DNA of 64,000 bases, from assembly GCA_963693025.1 (NCBI GenBank), contig OY843749.1, positions 3,085,764 through 3,149,763 of the forward strand. Direction: 5' to 3'. Each line of letters starts with the position of its first letter. The first letter of the stretch is position 1. This DNA comes from JAHRAW01 sp963693025. Its GTDB lineage: Bacteria > Pseudomonadota > Gammaproteobacteria > Arenicellales > Poriferihabitantaceae. Both the position numbers and the translations under genes were made by a program. Below are positions 44,583-53,949 of this stretch, piece by piece. Under the pieces are notes generated by a model. That model saw only the letters and a program-made list of their open reading frames with translations. It did no database searches and had not been told where the DNA came from.

Positions 44583-44783
44583 CGTCATTCTCGAGCGTTA
44601 GTGTCCGTTTGTCGCCGCGCTTCTTCTTTTAAGCGGCGGCTTACGGACACTTACGTCCTCGGGAATCTCCCTAAGACTGGCACGGGCTTTGTTGGAATTC
44701 ACGGTAGACTTAGGGAGATTCCCGAAGGTGATGAAAAATATAGTCGCTATCGCTCCTTATTTTTCTATCATTCGAGAATGACG
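44583..44783 (+). repeat. MITE-like dispersed repeat, full copy I
   Basis: A complete copy between the CNNM genes and the CYTH gene, with ends cgtcattctcgagcgttag and cattcgagaatgacg. Left-end fragments (44550-44570) and right-end fragments (44784-44845) surround it, so the 326-bp gap is entirely repeat material. Confidence 0.92.
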
Positions 44784-44858
44784 AAGTTGGGGCTCCCTAT
44801 TTTTCTAACGCTCGAGAATGACGAGTAGTAGAGAATGACGAACTAACAAAGCAACAAA

Positions 44859-45479
44859 ATGTACGAACAAGAAATCAAACTAACCGCCACCGACCGCACG
44901 ACCCTCGACCGCGTGCTGCAATCCGAATTAGTGCAACGCCTAAACACAAACATAGGCACCCAAGACGCAACCCGCTACATCGGCGACTACTACGACACCG
45001 ACACGCGCGCATTGGCCGCTAAGCGCTATTCGCTGCGCGCACGGCGGGAAGGTGAGCGTTGGCGGGCGGCGCTTAAGTATGGTGGGGTGATTGAAGACGG
45101 TTTTTCTCGCCGCCACGAACTGGAAACGGACATCGGCGGCTGGCTCGACCGCGCCGCGCAGTTGCCGCCGGGGGAACTCAAGGACAAGGTGCTCGAAGTC
45201 ATCCCCGCCGATGCGCCGTTGAGCGTGATGGTGCGCGTGGACATGCTGCGCAGCATCCGCAACCTGGACTTTCACGGCACCGCCATCGAGTTGTCCGCCG
45301 ACCAAGCCACCATATCAGGCACAAAACCCGACCGGCAAGTTGCGCTGTATGAAGTTGAACTGGAATTCAAACGCGGCGAGGTCGAGCGACTGCTTGAACT
45401 GGGCGCGTTGCTCAGGCAACAATTTCCGCTGACGCCATCCACCGTCACCAAACACCGCATGGGCTTGCAACTGGGATGA
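44859..45479 (+). CDS. CYTH domain protein (inorganic triphosphatase-like)
   Basis: The family hydrolyses triphosphates with a metal inside a beta-tunnel. The 206-residue product starts MYEQEIKLTA, the ExExK signature seen as EQEIK. The tunnel residues RYSLRARREG, ALKYGG and EVELEFKRGE are present. Its stop overlaps the ampD start. A polyphosphate link to ppk 4 kb upstream is possible. Confidence 0.88.
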   Translation: MYEQEIKLTATDRTTLDRVLQSELVQRLNTNIGTQDATRYIGDYYDTDTRALAAKRYSLRARREGERWRAALKYGGVIEDGFSRRHELETDIGGWLDRAAQLPPGELKDKVLEVIPADAPLSVMVRVDMLRSIRNLDFHGTAIELSADQATISGTKPDRQVALYEVELEFKRGEVERLLELGALLRQQFPLTPSTVTKHRMGLQLG

Positions 45480-46084
45480 ACGCCGCCGCCAACACCGCCC
45501 CCGCCACCGCATTCCAACTGGCGCGCGCGAGCGGACGGGTGTCGCCGGCTCGCTTCGTGCGCTCGCCAAACTGCGACGAACGCCCCGCCGGCGCGTCCAT
45601 CGATGTGCTGGTCATCCACGCCATCAGCCTGCCGCCCGGCTGCTATGGCGGCGACTACATCGAGCGGTTTTTCACCAACCGCCTCGACGAAGTCGCCGAT
45701 GCGCCCGGCGCGCCCGACTGCTTTGCCGACATACGCGACCTGCGCGTGTCGTCCCACTTCCTCATCCGGCGAGACGGCGAGTTGCTCCAATTCGTCCCGA
45801 CTCATCTGCGCGCCTGGCACGCCGGGGTCTCCGACTTCCGTGGCCGCCCGCGGGTCAACGACTTCTCCCTGGGGGTTGAGTTGGAAGGCTGCGACGACGC
45901 GCCGTTTGAAGCCGCCCAGTATGACGCGCTGTCCGGTCTGGCGCGATTGTTGATGGACTGCTACCCCGCCATTGCGCCCGACCACATCGTGGGGCACAGC
46001 GACATCGCCCCCGGTCGCAAAACCGACCCCGGACCCCGCTTCGACTGGCGCCGCCTGCGCGCCGGGCTGGCGCGCCGCGCATAG
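45476..46084 (+). CDS. ampD: 1,6-anhydro-N-acetylmuramyl-L-alanine amidase AmpD
   Basis: AmpD cleaves anhydromuropeptides in cytoplasmic wall recycling. The 202-residue product has VLVIHAISLPPGCYGG (zinc His), SSHFLIRRDGELLQFVP, WHAGVSDFRGRPRVND, and IVGHSDIAPGRKTDPGP (zinc His and Asp). All zinc ligands are kept. It starts within the CYTH stop. Confidence 0.94.
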   Translation: MNAAANTAPATAFQLARASGRVSPARFVRSPNCDERPAGASIDVLVIHAISLPPGCYGGDYIERFFTNRLDEVADAPGAPDCFADIRDLRVSSHFLIRRDGELLQFVPTHLRAWHAGVSDFRGRPRVNDFSLGVELEGCDDAPFEAAQYDALSGLARLLMDCYPAIAPDHIVGHSDIAPGRKTDPGPRFDWRRLRAGLARRA

Positions 46085-46117
46085 GGTAAACTCACGCTAA
46101 AACCCAGCCCGCCCGCC

Positions 46118-47044
46118 ATGCCCCTGCATATCACCATGCGCCAACTCCAGGTGTTTGAATCGGTCGCCCGCCATCTTAGTTTCACCAAGGCCGCGGGCGA
46201 ACTGCATCTGACTCAGCCGGCGGTGTCGATGCAAGTCAAACAACTGGAATCCATGATTGGGCTGCCGCTGTTCGAGTTGCTTGGGAAAAAAGTGCACCTC
46301 ACCGAAGCGGGCAAAACGATGCTCGGCCACAGCCGCGCGATGATTGCCCGGCTGAGTGAGATTGAGCGCGACGTCAACCACATGAAAGGCGTGGACGGCG
46401 GCAGCCTGAAAATCTGCATCGCCCCGACGGTCAACTACTTCGCCACGCGCCTGCTGTCCAAATTCTGCGCCGCCCACCGAGCGGTCAAAGTCAGTCTCGA
46501 AGTCACCGACCGGGAAGAGTTGAGCCGGCGTCTGGCAATCAACCAACCCGACCTGGTCTTGATGGGACCCCCGCCGCCGGGCATGGCGGTGGAAGCGCGC
46601 GCGTTTATGGAAAACCCGCTCATCGTCATCGCCAACCCGCGCCATCCCCTGGCGGGCAAGGAAAAAATCCCCCTGGAGGACATCGAAAACGAGCCCTTCG
46701 TGGTGCGCGAACCGGGCTCCGACACGCGCATGGCGATGCAGCGCATCTTCGACAAACACGGCATCGCCCCCGCCCCCGGCATCCAATCCTCCAGCAACGA
46801 GACCATCAAACAAAACGTGGAAGCCGGTCTCGGCCTGGCGGTCATCTCCGCCCACACGGTGGAACTGGAACTCAGCGCCGGTCGCCTGGTCGCGCTCGAC
46901 CTCCGCCACTTCCCCATCATGCGAAAATGGTACATCGCCCACCGCAAAGGCAAACGCTTGTCGCAAACCGGCAAGGTCTTCCTGGAATTCATCCTGAAAG
47001 AAGGCAAAAAAACCCACAACCCCGCGCCACCGGACAGGGTGTAG
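46118..47044 (+). CDS. LysR-family regulator, CbbR-like
   Basis: A LysR regulator of 308 residues with an N-terminal winged helix (MRQLQVFESVARHLSFTKAA; HLTQPAVSMQVKQLE) and a periplasmic-binding-protein-like sensor domain. The sequence is close to CbbR regulators of Calvin-cycle genes (VEARAFMENPLIVIANPRHP). No cbb genes are near, so the target is unknown. cmk starts four bases after its stop. Confidence 0.88.
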   Translation: MPLHITMRQLQVFESVARHLSFTKAAGELHLTQPAVSMQVKQLESMIGLPLFELLGKKVHLTEAGKTMLGHSRAMIARLSEIERDVNHMKGVDGGSLKICIAPTVNYFATRLLSKFCAAHRAVKVSLEVTDREELSRRLAINQPDLVLMGPPPPGMAVEARAFMENPLIVIANPRHPLAGKEKIPLEDIENEPFVVREPGSDTRMAMQRIFDKHGIAPAPGIQSSSNETIKQNVEAGLGLAVISAHTVELELSAGRLVALDLRHFPIMRKWYIAHRKGKRLSQTGKVFLEFILKEGKKTHNPAPPDRV

Positions 47045-47048
47045 CGAG

Positions 47049-47714
47049 ATGAGCGCGCCAATTGTCGCCGTAGACGGACCCAGCGGCTCCGGCAAGGGGA
47101 CGGTTGCTCAGGCGTTGGCGCGGCGGTTGGGGTGGCATTATTTGGAGAGTGGGGCGTTGTATCGGGTGTTGGGGTTGTTGGCGCATCGGGGCGGGGTGGG
47201 GTTGGATGATGTGGAGGGGTTGGCGGCGTTGGCGCGCGGGCTTGAGTTGTCGTTCAAGGACGGCGCGGTTTTTCTGGGGGACGAAGAGGTCGGCGAGCAG
47301 ATTCGCACCGAGCGGGCGGGGGCGCGGGCTTCCAGGGTGGCGCCTGTGCCGGAGGTGCGCGCGGCGTTGCTGGTTTGGCAGCGGGGGCGCGCGCGCCCGC
47401 CGGGGCTGGTGGCGGACGGGCGCGATATGGGCACCGTGGTTTTTCCCGCGGCGGATTGCAAGATATTCCTCACCGCCAGCGCCGAGGCGCGCGCAAAAAG
47501 GCGCTTTACGCAGTTGAGAGAAAAAGGGTTTGATGTTAGTATCGCGCGGCTTCTGAGGGACATCAGCGAGCGGGACCGGCGCGATTTGAGCCGCTCCGTG
47601 TCGCCCCTTAGACGCGCCGGCGATGCCTTTGAGTTGGATACCACCGAGTTATCCGCAGATGAAGTGATGGCGGTGGTTTTCGAGCGGGTCGTAACACTGT
47701 GCAAACTGCGCTGA
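47049..47714 (+). CDS. cmk: Cytidylate kinase
   Basis: It phosphorylates CMP and dCMP. The 221-residue product has the P-loop VAVDGPSGSGKGTVAQAL, LGWHYLESGALYR and VADGRDMGTVVFP. It begins four bases after the LysR gene; in most relatives aroA precedes it. rpsA follows after 169 bp. Confidence 0.95.
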   Translation: MSAPIVAVDGPSGSGKGTVAQALARRLGWHYLESGALYRVLGLLAHRGGVGLDDVEGLAALARGLELSFKDGAVFLGDEEVGEQIRTERAGARASRVAPVPEVRAALLVWQRGRARPPGLVADGRDMGTVVFPAADCKIFLTASAEARAKRRFTQLREKGFDVSIARLLRDISERDRRDLSRSVSPLRRAGDAFELDTTELSADEVMAVVFERVVTLCKLR

Positions 47715-47883
47715 CCCGCTCGCTTGTTTCCAACCGGGCGCCGACCGGCGGGGGCGCAACGGCGCGCATTGTGCCGCCGATGCGTAAACGGCAACCATAA
47801 CCTATTGACCGAGGCGCCCGTGCCATTTATTCGTCGCATGTGATTGCAACACGACGACTGAGTGACCGCGGGTTTTTTTAACT

Positions 47884-49560
47884 ATGACAGAAAGTTTTGC
47901 GGCGTTACTGGAAGAGAATTTGGCGGGCGTGATTATGCGCCCCGGTGAGTTGATTACCGGCGATGTGGTGGAGGCGAATGACGACTATGTGATTGTCAGC
48001 GCCGGTTTGAAGTCGGATGCGGAAATTCCGGCGGCGGAGTTCAAGAATTCAGCCGGCGAGTTGACCGTCAAGGTCGGCGACCAAGTTGAGGTGACGCTGG
48101 AGGCGGTGGAGGACGGCAGCGGCAACACCCGCATGTCGAGGGAGCGGGCGATGCGCGCGCGCGCGTGGGCGGACTTGGCGAAAGCGCACGAGGAAAGCGC
48201 CATCATCAGCGGCATGATTACCGGCAAGGTCAAGGGCGGGTTCACGGTCGAGGTGAACGGCTTGCGCGCGTTTCTGCCCGGCTCGCTGGTGGATGTGCGC
48301 CCGGTCAAGGACGCCGCCTTTATCGAAGGGCGCGACCTCGAATTCAAAATCATCAAACTCGACCAGCAGCGCAACAACATCGTGGTCTCACGGCGCGCCA
48401 TCGTGGAAAACGAACTGAGCGAAGAGCGCGAAAAACTGCTCAACACGCTCGAAGAGGGCATGGTGGTCAAGGGCGTGGTCAAGAACCTGACCGACTACGG
48501 CGCATTCGTCAATCTCGGCGGCTTGGACGGGCTGCTGCATATCACCGACCTCGCGTGGCGGCGGGTCAAACATCCTTCCGAAGTCGTGAATGTCGGCGAC
48601 GAAATCGAGGCGCGCGTGCTCAAATTCGACCGCGAACAATGCCGCGTTTCGCTCGGGCTGAAACAACTGGGCGAAGACCCGTGGCTCGACCTCGCGCGCC
48701 GCTACCCCGTCCAGTCCCGCCTGTTCGGCAAGGTCACCAACCTGACCGACTACGGCGCGTTCGTGGAACTGGAAGAGGGGGTCGAGGGGCTCGTGCACCT
48801 GTCGGAAATGGACTGGACCAACAAGAACATTCACCCCGGCAAGGTCTGCCGTATCGGCGATGAAGTGGAGGTGATGATCCTCGATATTGACCCGGAACGG
48901 CGCCGCGTTTCGCTCGGGATGAAGCAGTGCAAACCCAATCCGTGGGATGAATTCGCCGCCGCCCACAAGAAGGGCGACATCATCAACGGCAGGATTCGCT
49001 CCATCACCGACTTCGGCGTGTTCATCGGCATTGAAGGCGGCATCGACGGCTTGGTTCACCTGTCCGATTTGTCGTGGGAGCGCCCCGGCGAGGAAGCCGT
49101 CACCGATTACAAGAAGGGCGATGAACTGGCGGTGGCGGTGCTCGCCGTGGACGCCGAGCGCGAGCGCATTTCGCTTGGCCTCAAGCAAGCCACCGAAGAC
49201 CCGTTCATCGGCTACGTCGCCCGTAACAGCAAGGGCAGCGCGGTCAAGGGCGTGGTCAAGGAGGTCACCGCCAAGGGCGCCACCATCGAACTCGCGCCCA
49301 GCGTGGACGGCTATTTGCGCGCTTCTGAAATTTCCCGCGACCGGGTTGAGGACGCGCGCACCGCGCTTTCTCCGGGCGATGAAGTGGAAGCCAAAATCAC
49401 CAGCATCGAGCGCAAAGACCGCCACATTTCGCTGTCGGTCAAGGTCAGGGAAACCGAGATTGAAGGCGAGGTGACGCAGGAGTATGCGCGCGACGCGAAT
49501 CTGGGGGGCGCCAAATTGGGGGACAAACTCAAAGAGCAACTCAGCAAACAGACCTCCTGA
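47884..49560 (+). CDS. rpsA: Ribosomal protein S1
   Basis: S1 recruits mRNA to the 30S subunit. The 558-residue product has six S1 motifs of about 70 residues (for example GMVVKGVVKNLTDYGAFVNL and GKVTNLTDYGAFVELEEG). The first two are the divergent ribosome-binding type. It is followed by ihfB after 12 bases. The 169-bp gap before it likely holds its own promoter and leader. Confidence 0.97.
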   Translation: MTESFAALLEENLAGVIMRPGELITGDVVEANDDYVIVSAGLKSDAEIPAAEFKNSAGELTVKVGDQVEVTLEAVEDGSGNTRMSRERAMRARAWADLAKAHEESAIISGMITGKVKGGFTVEVNGLRAFLPGSLVDVRPVKDAAFIEGRDLEFKIIKLDQQRNNIVVSRRAIVENELSEEREKLLNTLEEGMVVKGVVKNLTDYGAFVNLGGLDGLLHITDLAWRRVKHPSEVVNVGDEIEARVLKFDREQCRVSLGLKQLGEDPWLDLARRYPVQSRLFGKVTNLTDYGAFVELEEGVEGLVHLSEMDWTNKNIHPGKVCRIGDEVEVMILDIDPERRRVSLGMKQCKPNPWDEFAAAHKKGDIINGRIRSITDFGVFIGIEGGIDGLVHLSDLSWERPGEEAVTDYKKGDELAVAVLAVDAERERISLGLKQATEDPFIGYVARNSKGSAVKGVVKEVTAKGATIELAPSVDGYLRASEISRDRVEDARTALSPGDEVEAKITSIERKDRHISLSVKVRETEIEGEVTQEYARDANLGGAKLGDKLKEQLSKQTS

Positions 49561-49572
49561 TATACTTTCGCC

Positions 49573-49920
49573 ATGGCGACCCGCAACAGCAAGCAGCCCG
49601 ACCCGCCGGCGCTGACCAAATCCGAACTGGTGGCGCGCCTCAGCGAAGACCATCCGGAACTGGAGATGAAGGCGGTGGAAGACGCGGTCAACAGCATTCT
49701 CGAGCGCATGGCTTCGGCGCTTGCCACCGGCGAGCGCATAGAAATTCGCGGCTTCGGCAGCATGGCGTTGCGCTACCGACCGCCGCGAACCGGGCGCAAT
49801 CCCAAGACCGGCGAGCAGGTGTCGGTGCCGGAAAAATATGTGCCGCACTTCAAGCCCGGTGCCAACCTGCGCAGACGCGTTAACGGTGGCGGTGGCGGCG
49901 GCGCGCGGGGCAAGCGATGA
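49573..49920 (+). CDS. ihfB: Integration host factor subunit beta
   Basis: A DNA-bending HU-family protein, partner of IhfA. The 115-residue product has LTKSELVARLSEDHPEL, EIRGFGSMALRYRPPRTGRN with the DNA-wedging Pro in the NPKTGEQVSVPEKYVPHFKPG stretch, and an extra Gly/Arg-rich tail. It overlaps lapA (ATGA). Confidence 0.95.
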   Translation: MATRNSKQPDPPALTKSELVARLSEDHPELEMKAVEDAVNSILERMASALATGERIEIRGFGSMALRYRPPRTGRNPKTGEQVSVPEKYVPHFKPGANLRRRVNGGGGGGARGKR

Positions 49921-50180
49921 AAAAACTGCTCTATGTCGTGTTGGTTGTAACGCTCGCCCTCTTCGGGTTGACTTTCAGTTACCGGAATCATCAGACCATC
50001 GAAATCGACTACTACTTCGGCGTCGACTTCCAAATGGAATTGTCGCTGCTGCTGTTTCTGACCTTCGCACTCGGTTTGCTGGCGGGCTATCTGGCGACGC
50101 TGCTCGGCGCGCTCAAAGCCCGACGCAAACGCTCACGCGCGAGGCGGCAGACCCGCACCCTGCAGAGCGCCGGCTCCTGA
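49917..50180 (+). CDS. lapA: LapA-domain membrane protein (YciS)
   Basis: LapA partners LapB in regulating LPS synthesis through LpxC proteolysis. The 87-residue product has two transmembrane segments (about 1-20 and 41-64) and a basic C-terminus. It overlaps ihfB and precedes lapB. Confidence 0.9.
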   Translation: MKKLLYVVLVVTLALFGLTFSYRNHQTIEIDYYFGVDFQMELSLLLFLTFALGLLAGYLATLLGALKARRKRSRARRQTRTLQSAGS

Positions 50181-50224
50181 GCGCAAACGCTCCGCCTTGC
50201 GGCGACAACCCACGCTCCGACATC

Positions 50225-51421
50225 ATGGACCCCATCTGGTTACTGTTGCTATTGCCGACCGCCGCCGCCAGCGGGTGGCTGATGGCGAAGCGGGAGCGCC
50301 GCACGGCGAGCGCAAAGAAACTCCCCGAAGCGTATTTCAAGGGGCTGAGTTTCTTGCTCAACGAACAACCCGACAAAGCGTTGCGCGTGTTCCTCGAAGC
50401 GGTGGAAATGGACAGCGAAACCGTGGAGATGCACCTCGCGCTCGGCAACCTCTTCCGCCGCCGCGGCGAAATCGAGAGGGCGACGCGCATCCACCGCAAT
50501 CTGGCGACGCGCCCAGACCTGGAAGAAAGGTTGCGCACGCTGGCGTTGTTCGAGTTGGCGCAGGATTATTTTAAGGCGGGCTTGTTCGACCGCGCCGAAA
50601 CGCTGTTCCAGAAACTGCGGCGGGTGCCGGAACACCGCGAGCAAGCCGGGCGCTTCCTGTTGCAAATCTACGACCAGGAAAAGGAATGGGGCAACGCCAT
50701 CCTAATCGCCGAGGAATTGACCCGCCTGTCGGACATTGACCTGTCCGAATCGCTCGCGCAGTATTGCTGCGAGTTGGCGGAAAAGGCAATCATCGATGGC
50801 CGCAACAACCTCGCCGAGAACCATCTCGAATCCGCATTCAAATACGACCCGCACTGCGTCCGCGCGGTCATCCAATCGGGACGGCTGGCGTCCATGCGCG
50901 GCAACCACAACAGCGCCATCGCCATCTGGCGCGGGCTGGAACACTGGGCGCCGGAAGCGCTCGGCGAAGTGGTCGACCATCTCGCCAACAGTTACACGGC
51001 GCTCGGCGACCGGGAAAACTACAAGCGTTTTCTGGAAACCGCCATCGCCCACAACGCCGATTCGCGCATTATGGCGGCGTTAATCGACCTCGCGAAACAG
51101 GAAAAAACAGGCGAAGCGGGGCAAGCCCTGTTGCTGGACTTGGTCAGAACCTATCCGAGTCTGGAAGGCTTATGCGAACTAATCAAATCCCGCGCCGCGA
51201 ACAACCGCTCAGCCCGCGAGAAAAAAGATTTCACCGTGCTCGCAGAACTACTCTCGCAAGTAGTCGGACAAGGGCAAGCCTACCACTGTCACACCTGCGG
51301 CTTCCAAGCCACCTCCCTACACTGGCAATGCCCCGGCTGCAAGGGCTGGGGGACTGTACAGAAACAGGATGCGTTGCATGGCGGGAAGGGATCCCCCCAC
51401 TCCGTCATTCTCGAACGGTAG
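50225..51421 (+). CDS. lapB: LPS assembly protein LapB (YciM)
   Basis: LapB is a membrane-anchored TPR protein that delivers LpxC to FtsH. The 398-residue product has an N-terminal anchor (IWLLLLLPTAAASGWLMA), about nine TPRs and a rubredoxin-like zinc domain (YHCHTCGFQATSLHWQCPGC). The final residues SPHSVILER and the stop codon are supplied by the leftward repeat copy J, which begins at 51403. The original C-terminus has been replaced. Confidence 0.94.
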   Translation: MDPIWLLLLLPTAAASGWLMAKRERRTASAKKLPEAYFKGLSFLLNEQPDKALRVFLEAVEMDSETVEMHLALGNLFRRRGEIERATRIHRNLATRPDLEERLRTLALFELAQDYFKAGLFDRAETLFQKLRRVPEHREQAGRFLLQIYDQEKEWGNAILIAEELTRLSDIDLSESLAQYCCELAEKAIIDGRNNLAENHLESAFKYDPHCVRAVIQSGRLASMRGNHNSAIAIWRGLEHWAPEALGEVVDHLANSYTALGDRENYKRFLETAIAHNADSRIMAALIDLAKQEKTGEAGQALLLDLVRTYPSLEGLCELIKSRAANNRSAREKKDFTVLAELLSQVVGQGQAYHCHTCGFQATSLHWQCPGCKGWGTVQKQDALHGGKGSPHSVILER

Positions 51422-51599
51422 AAAATAGGGAGCGCCAGCGACCATATTTTCTTCGATTCGGGAATCTCCCTAAGACTACCGTGAATTCCAACAAAGCCCG
51501 TGCCAACCTGAGAAAGATTCCCGAGGTCGTAAGTGTCCGTAAGCCGCCGCTTAAAAGAAAAAGCGCGGCGACAACGGACACTAACGCTCGAGAATGACG
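51403..51599 (-). repeat. MITE-like dispersed repeat, full copy J (leftward)
   Basis: A complete copy with ends cgtcattctcgaacggtag and taacgctcgagaatgacg. Its left end overlaps the last codons of lapB. It fills the gap before ugd. Confidence 0.92.
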
Positions 51600-51644
51600 A
51601 GTTATTAATCCCTCACACCAAACACCAAGCACAAAACAGCGAAA

Positions 51645-52970
51645 ATGAATATCACCGTCGTCGGCACAGGGTATGTTGGGTTGGTTACCGGCGCTTGTTT
51701 GGCGGAAATGGGTAACCGGGTGGTTTGTGTTGATAGCGACCGGGGCAAAGTTGATGGTTTGCTTGCCGGGCGGTTGCCGATTTATGAGCCGGGGTTGGAT
51801 TTGTTGGTGAGCGGGAATGCGGGGGTTGAGCGGTTGCATTTCACCACCGACATTGCGCGCGGCATCGAGCATGGGGAGGTGATTTTCATCGCCGTGGGCA
51901 CGCCGCCGGGCGAGGATGGCTCGGCTGATTTGCGGCATGTGCTGGCGGTGGCGGAGTCCATCGGCGAGCGCATGGACGGCTATCGCGTGGTGGCGACCAA
52001 GTCCACCGTGCCGGTGGGCACCGCGGACAAGGTGCGCGGCGTCATCAAGAAAACGCTGGAGCGGCGCGGCATTGATGTTCCGTTCGGCATGGTCTCCAAC
52101 CCCGAGTTTCTCAAACAAGGCGCGGCGGTCGAGGATTTTATGAAGCCCGACCGCATCATCATCGGCGCGCAAGACGAGCGCGCGCTGGGGATTATGCGCA
52201 CGCTGTATGCGCCGTTTAACCGCAACCACGAGCGCGTGATTGTGATGGATATCGCCTCCGCCGAGTTGACCAAATACGCCGCCAACGCGATGCTGGCGAC
52301 CAAGATTTCGTGCATGAACGAGTTGTCCAATCTGGCCGGGCGGCTGGGCGCCGATATTGAATCGGTTCGGGTCGGCATCGGCGCCGACCCCCGCATCGGC
52401 TATTCCTTCATCTATCCCGGCTGCGGCTACGGCGGCTCCTGCCTGCCCAAGGATATGCAGGCATTGCGCCGCACCGCCGGCGAGGTCGGTTACGAGGCGC
52501 GCATTTTGGATGCGGTGGAAGCGGTCAATCACCGGCAAAAGCGCCAACCGGTAGCGCAAGTCGTGCGCCACTTCGGCGAGGATTTGTCGGGCAAACGCTT
52601 CGCGCTGTGGGGGCTGGCGTTCAAGCCGGACACCGACGACATGCGCGCCGCGCCGAGCCGGGTGGTGCTGGAAGCGTTGTGGGAGCGGGGCGCCGTGGTG
52701 CACGCCTTCGACCCGGCGGCGACCGAGCGCGCGCGCCAAATTTACGGAAGCCGACCCGACTTGACGCTGTCCGCCGACGACCCCTATGACGCGCTGAGCG
52801 ACGCCGACGGCTTAATCGTGGTGACCGAGTGGCGCGTGCTGCGCGCGGTTGACCCGGCGCGAATCAAAGCGGCGATGCGCGGCGACGTGGTGATTGACGG
52901 GCGCAACCTGTATGACCCCGCCGCGATGCGCGAAGCGGGCTTGATTTACTATGGCATCGGTCGCCGCTAG
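51645..52970 (+). CDS. ugd: UDP-glucose 6-dehydrogenase
   Basis: It oxidises UDP-glucose to UDP-glucuronate for surface polysaccharide. The 441-residue product has MNITVVGTGYVGLVTGACLA (NAD site), VATKSTVPVGTAD, NPEFLKQGAAVEDF and the catalytic Cys in GYGGSCLPKDM. Its end overlaps the heptose kinase gene by 20 bp. Confidence 0.95.
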   Translation: MNITVVGTGYVGLVTGACLAEMGNRVVCVDSDRGKVDGLLAGRLPIYEPGLDLLVSGNAGVERLHFTTDIARGIEHGEVIFIAVGTPPGEDGSADLRHVLAVAESIGERMDGYRVVATKSTVPVGTADKVRGVIKKTLERRGIDVPFGMVSNPEFLKQGAAVEDFMKPDRIIIGAQDERALGIMRTLYAPFNRNHERVIVMDIASAELTKYAANAMLATKISCMNELSNLAGRLGADIESVRVGIGADPRIGYSFIYPGCGYGGSCLPKDMQALRRTAGEVGYEARILDAVEAVNHRQKRQPVAQVVRHFGEDLSGKRFALWGLAFKPDTDDMRAAPSRVVLEALWERGAVVHAFDPAATERARQIYGSRPDLTLSADDPYDALSDADGLIVVTEWRVLRAVDPARIKAAMRGDVVIDGRNLYDPAAMREAGLIYYGIGRR

Positions 52971-53949
52971 CCTCGACAAACTCGCCGCCTGCAACATTTT
53001 GGTGGCGGGCGATGTCATGCTCGACCGCTACTGGTTTGGCAACGTCGACCGCATCTCCCCCGAAGCGCCGGTGCCGGTGGTGACGGTCGACCAGCGCCTG
53101 AGCGAGGAGCGGCTCGGCGGCGCCGGCAATGTCGCCTGCAACATCACCTCGCTCGGCGCGCGCTGCGCGTTGCTGTCGGTGGTCGGCGACGATGAAGCCG
53201 GACGCCAGGTTTCCGGCATCGCGGCGCGCGCGGGCGTTGAAGACCAACTCGTGATTGACCGCGGCGGGCAGACCACGATTAAACTGCGGGCAATCTCCCG
53301 CAACCAGCAGTTGCTGCGCGCCGATTTTGAATCCGCCCCCGGCGCGGCGGCGCTGGAAGCCGCGCGCTCGAAGTTCGCCGACCTGCTTGCACGCGACTCC
53401 CTTCAGGCGGTGGTGTTGTCGGACTACGGCAAGGGCGGTTTGGACGACAGCGAAAAATTGATTGCGCTGGCGGCGCAGAAAAATGTCCCGGTGCTGGTGG
53501 ACCCGAAAGGCGCGGATTTCGCCCGCTACCGGGGCGCCGCGATGGTGACCCCGAACCTCGCCGAGTTCGAGCAGGTGGCGGGCGCGGTGGCGGACGACGA
53601 CGACATGCGGCGCAAGGCGAATGCGTTGATGCGCCAACACCGCCTGAGCAAACTGCTGGTGACGCTGAGCGACCGCGGGATGGTGTTGTTTTCGTCATCG
53701 CCGGAAGGTGAAGTCATCCGCCGCCCGGCGCGCGCCAAAGAAGTCTATGATGTCAGCGGCGCCGGCGACACCGTGATTGCGGTGATGGCGCTGGCGCTGG
53801 CGGCGGCGCTGGACGACCGCGACGCGCTGGCGCTCGCCAACGCCGCCGCCGGCGTGGTGGTCTCCAAAGTCGGCACCGCCACCGCCGGCATAGACGAGTT
53901 GAAAGCCGCGCTCAGCCAAGACGACGGCGGAGGCGAGCGATGCTCATAG
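52951..53949 (+). CDS. rfaE1: D-glycero-beta-D-manno-heptose-7-phosphate kinase (HldE N-domain type)
   Basis: It phosphorylates heptose-7-phosphate for LPS inner core. The 332-residue protein is a PfkB kinase: VAGDVMLDRYWFG, GGAGNVACNITSLGA and DVSGAGDTVIAVMALALA with the catalytic Asp. Only the kinase domain is present; the nucleotidyltransferase domain of fused HldE must be elsewhere. It overlaps ugd and hldD. Confidence 0.93.
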   Translation: MASVAASLDKLAACNILVAGDVMLDRYWFGNVDRISPEAPVPVVTVDQRLSEERLGGAGNVACNITSLGARCALLSVVGDDEAGRQVSGIAARAGVEDQLVIDRGGQTTIKLRAISRNQQLLRADFESAPGAAALEAARSKFADLLARDSLQAVVLSDYGKGGLDDSEKLIALAAQKNVPVLVDPKGADFARYRGAAMVTPNLAEFEQVAGAVADDDDMRRKANALMRQHRLSKLLVTLSDRGMVLFSSSPEGEVIRRPARAKEVYDVSGAGDTVIAVMALALAAALDDRDALALANAAAGVVVSKVGTATAGIDELKAALSQDDGGGERCS

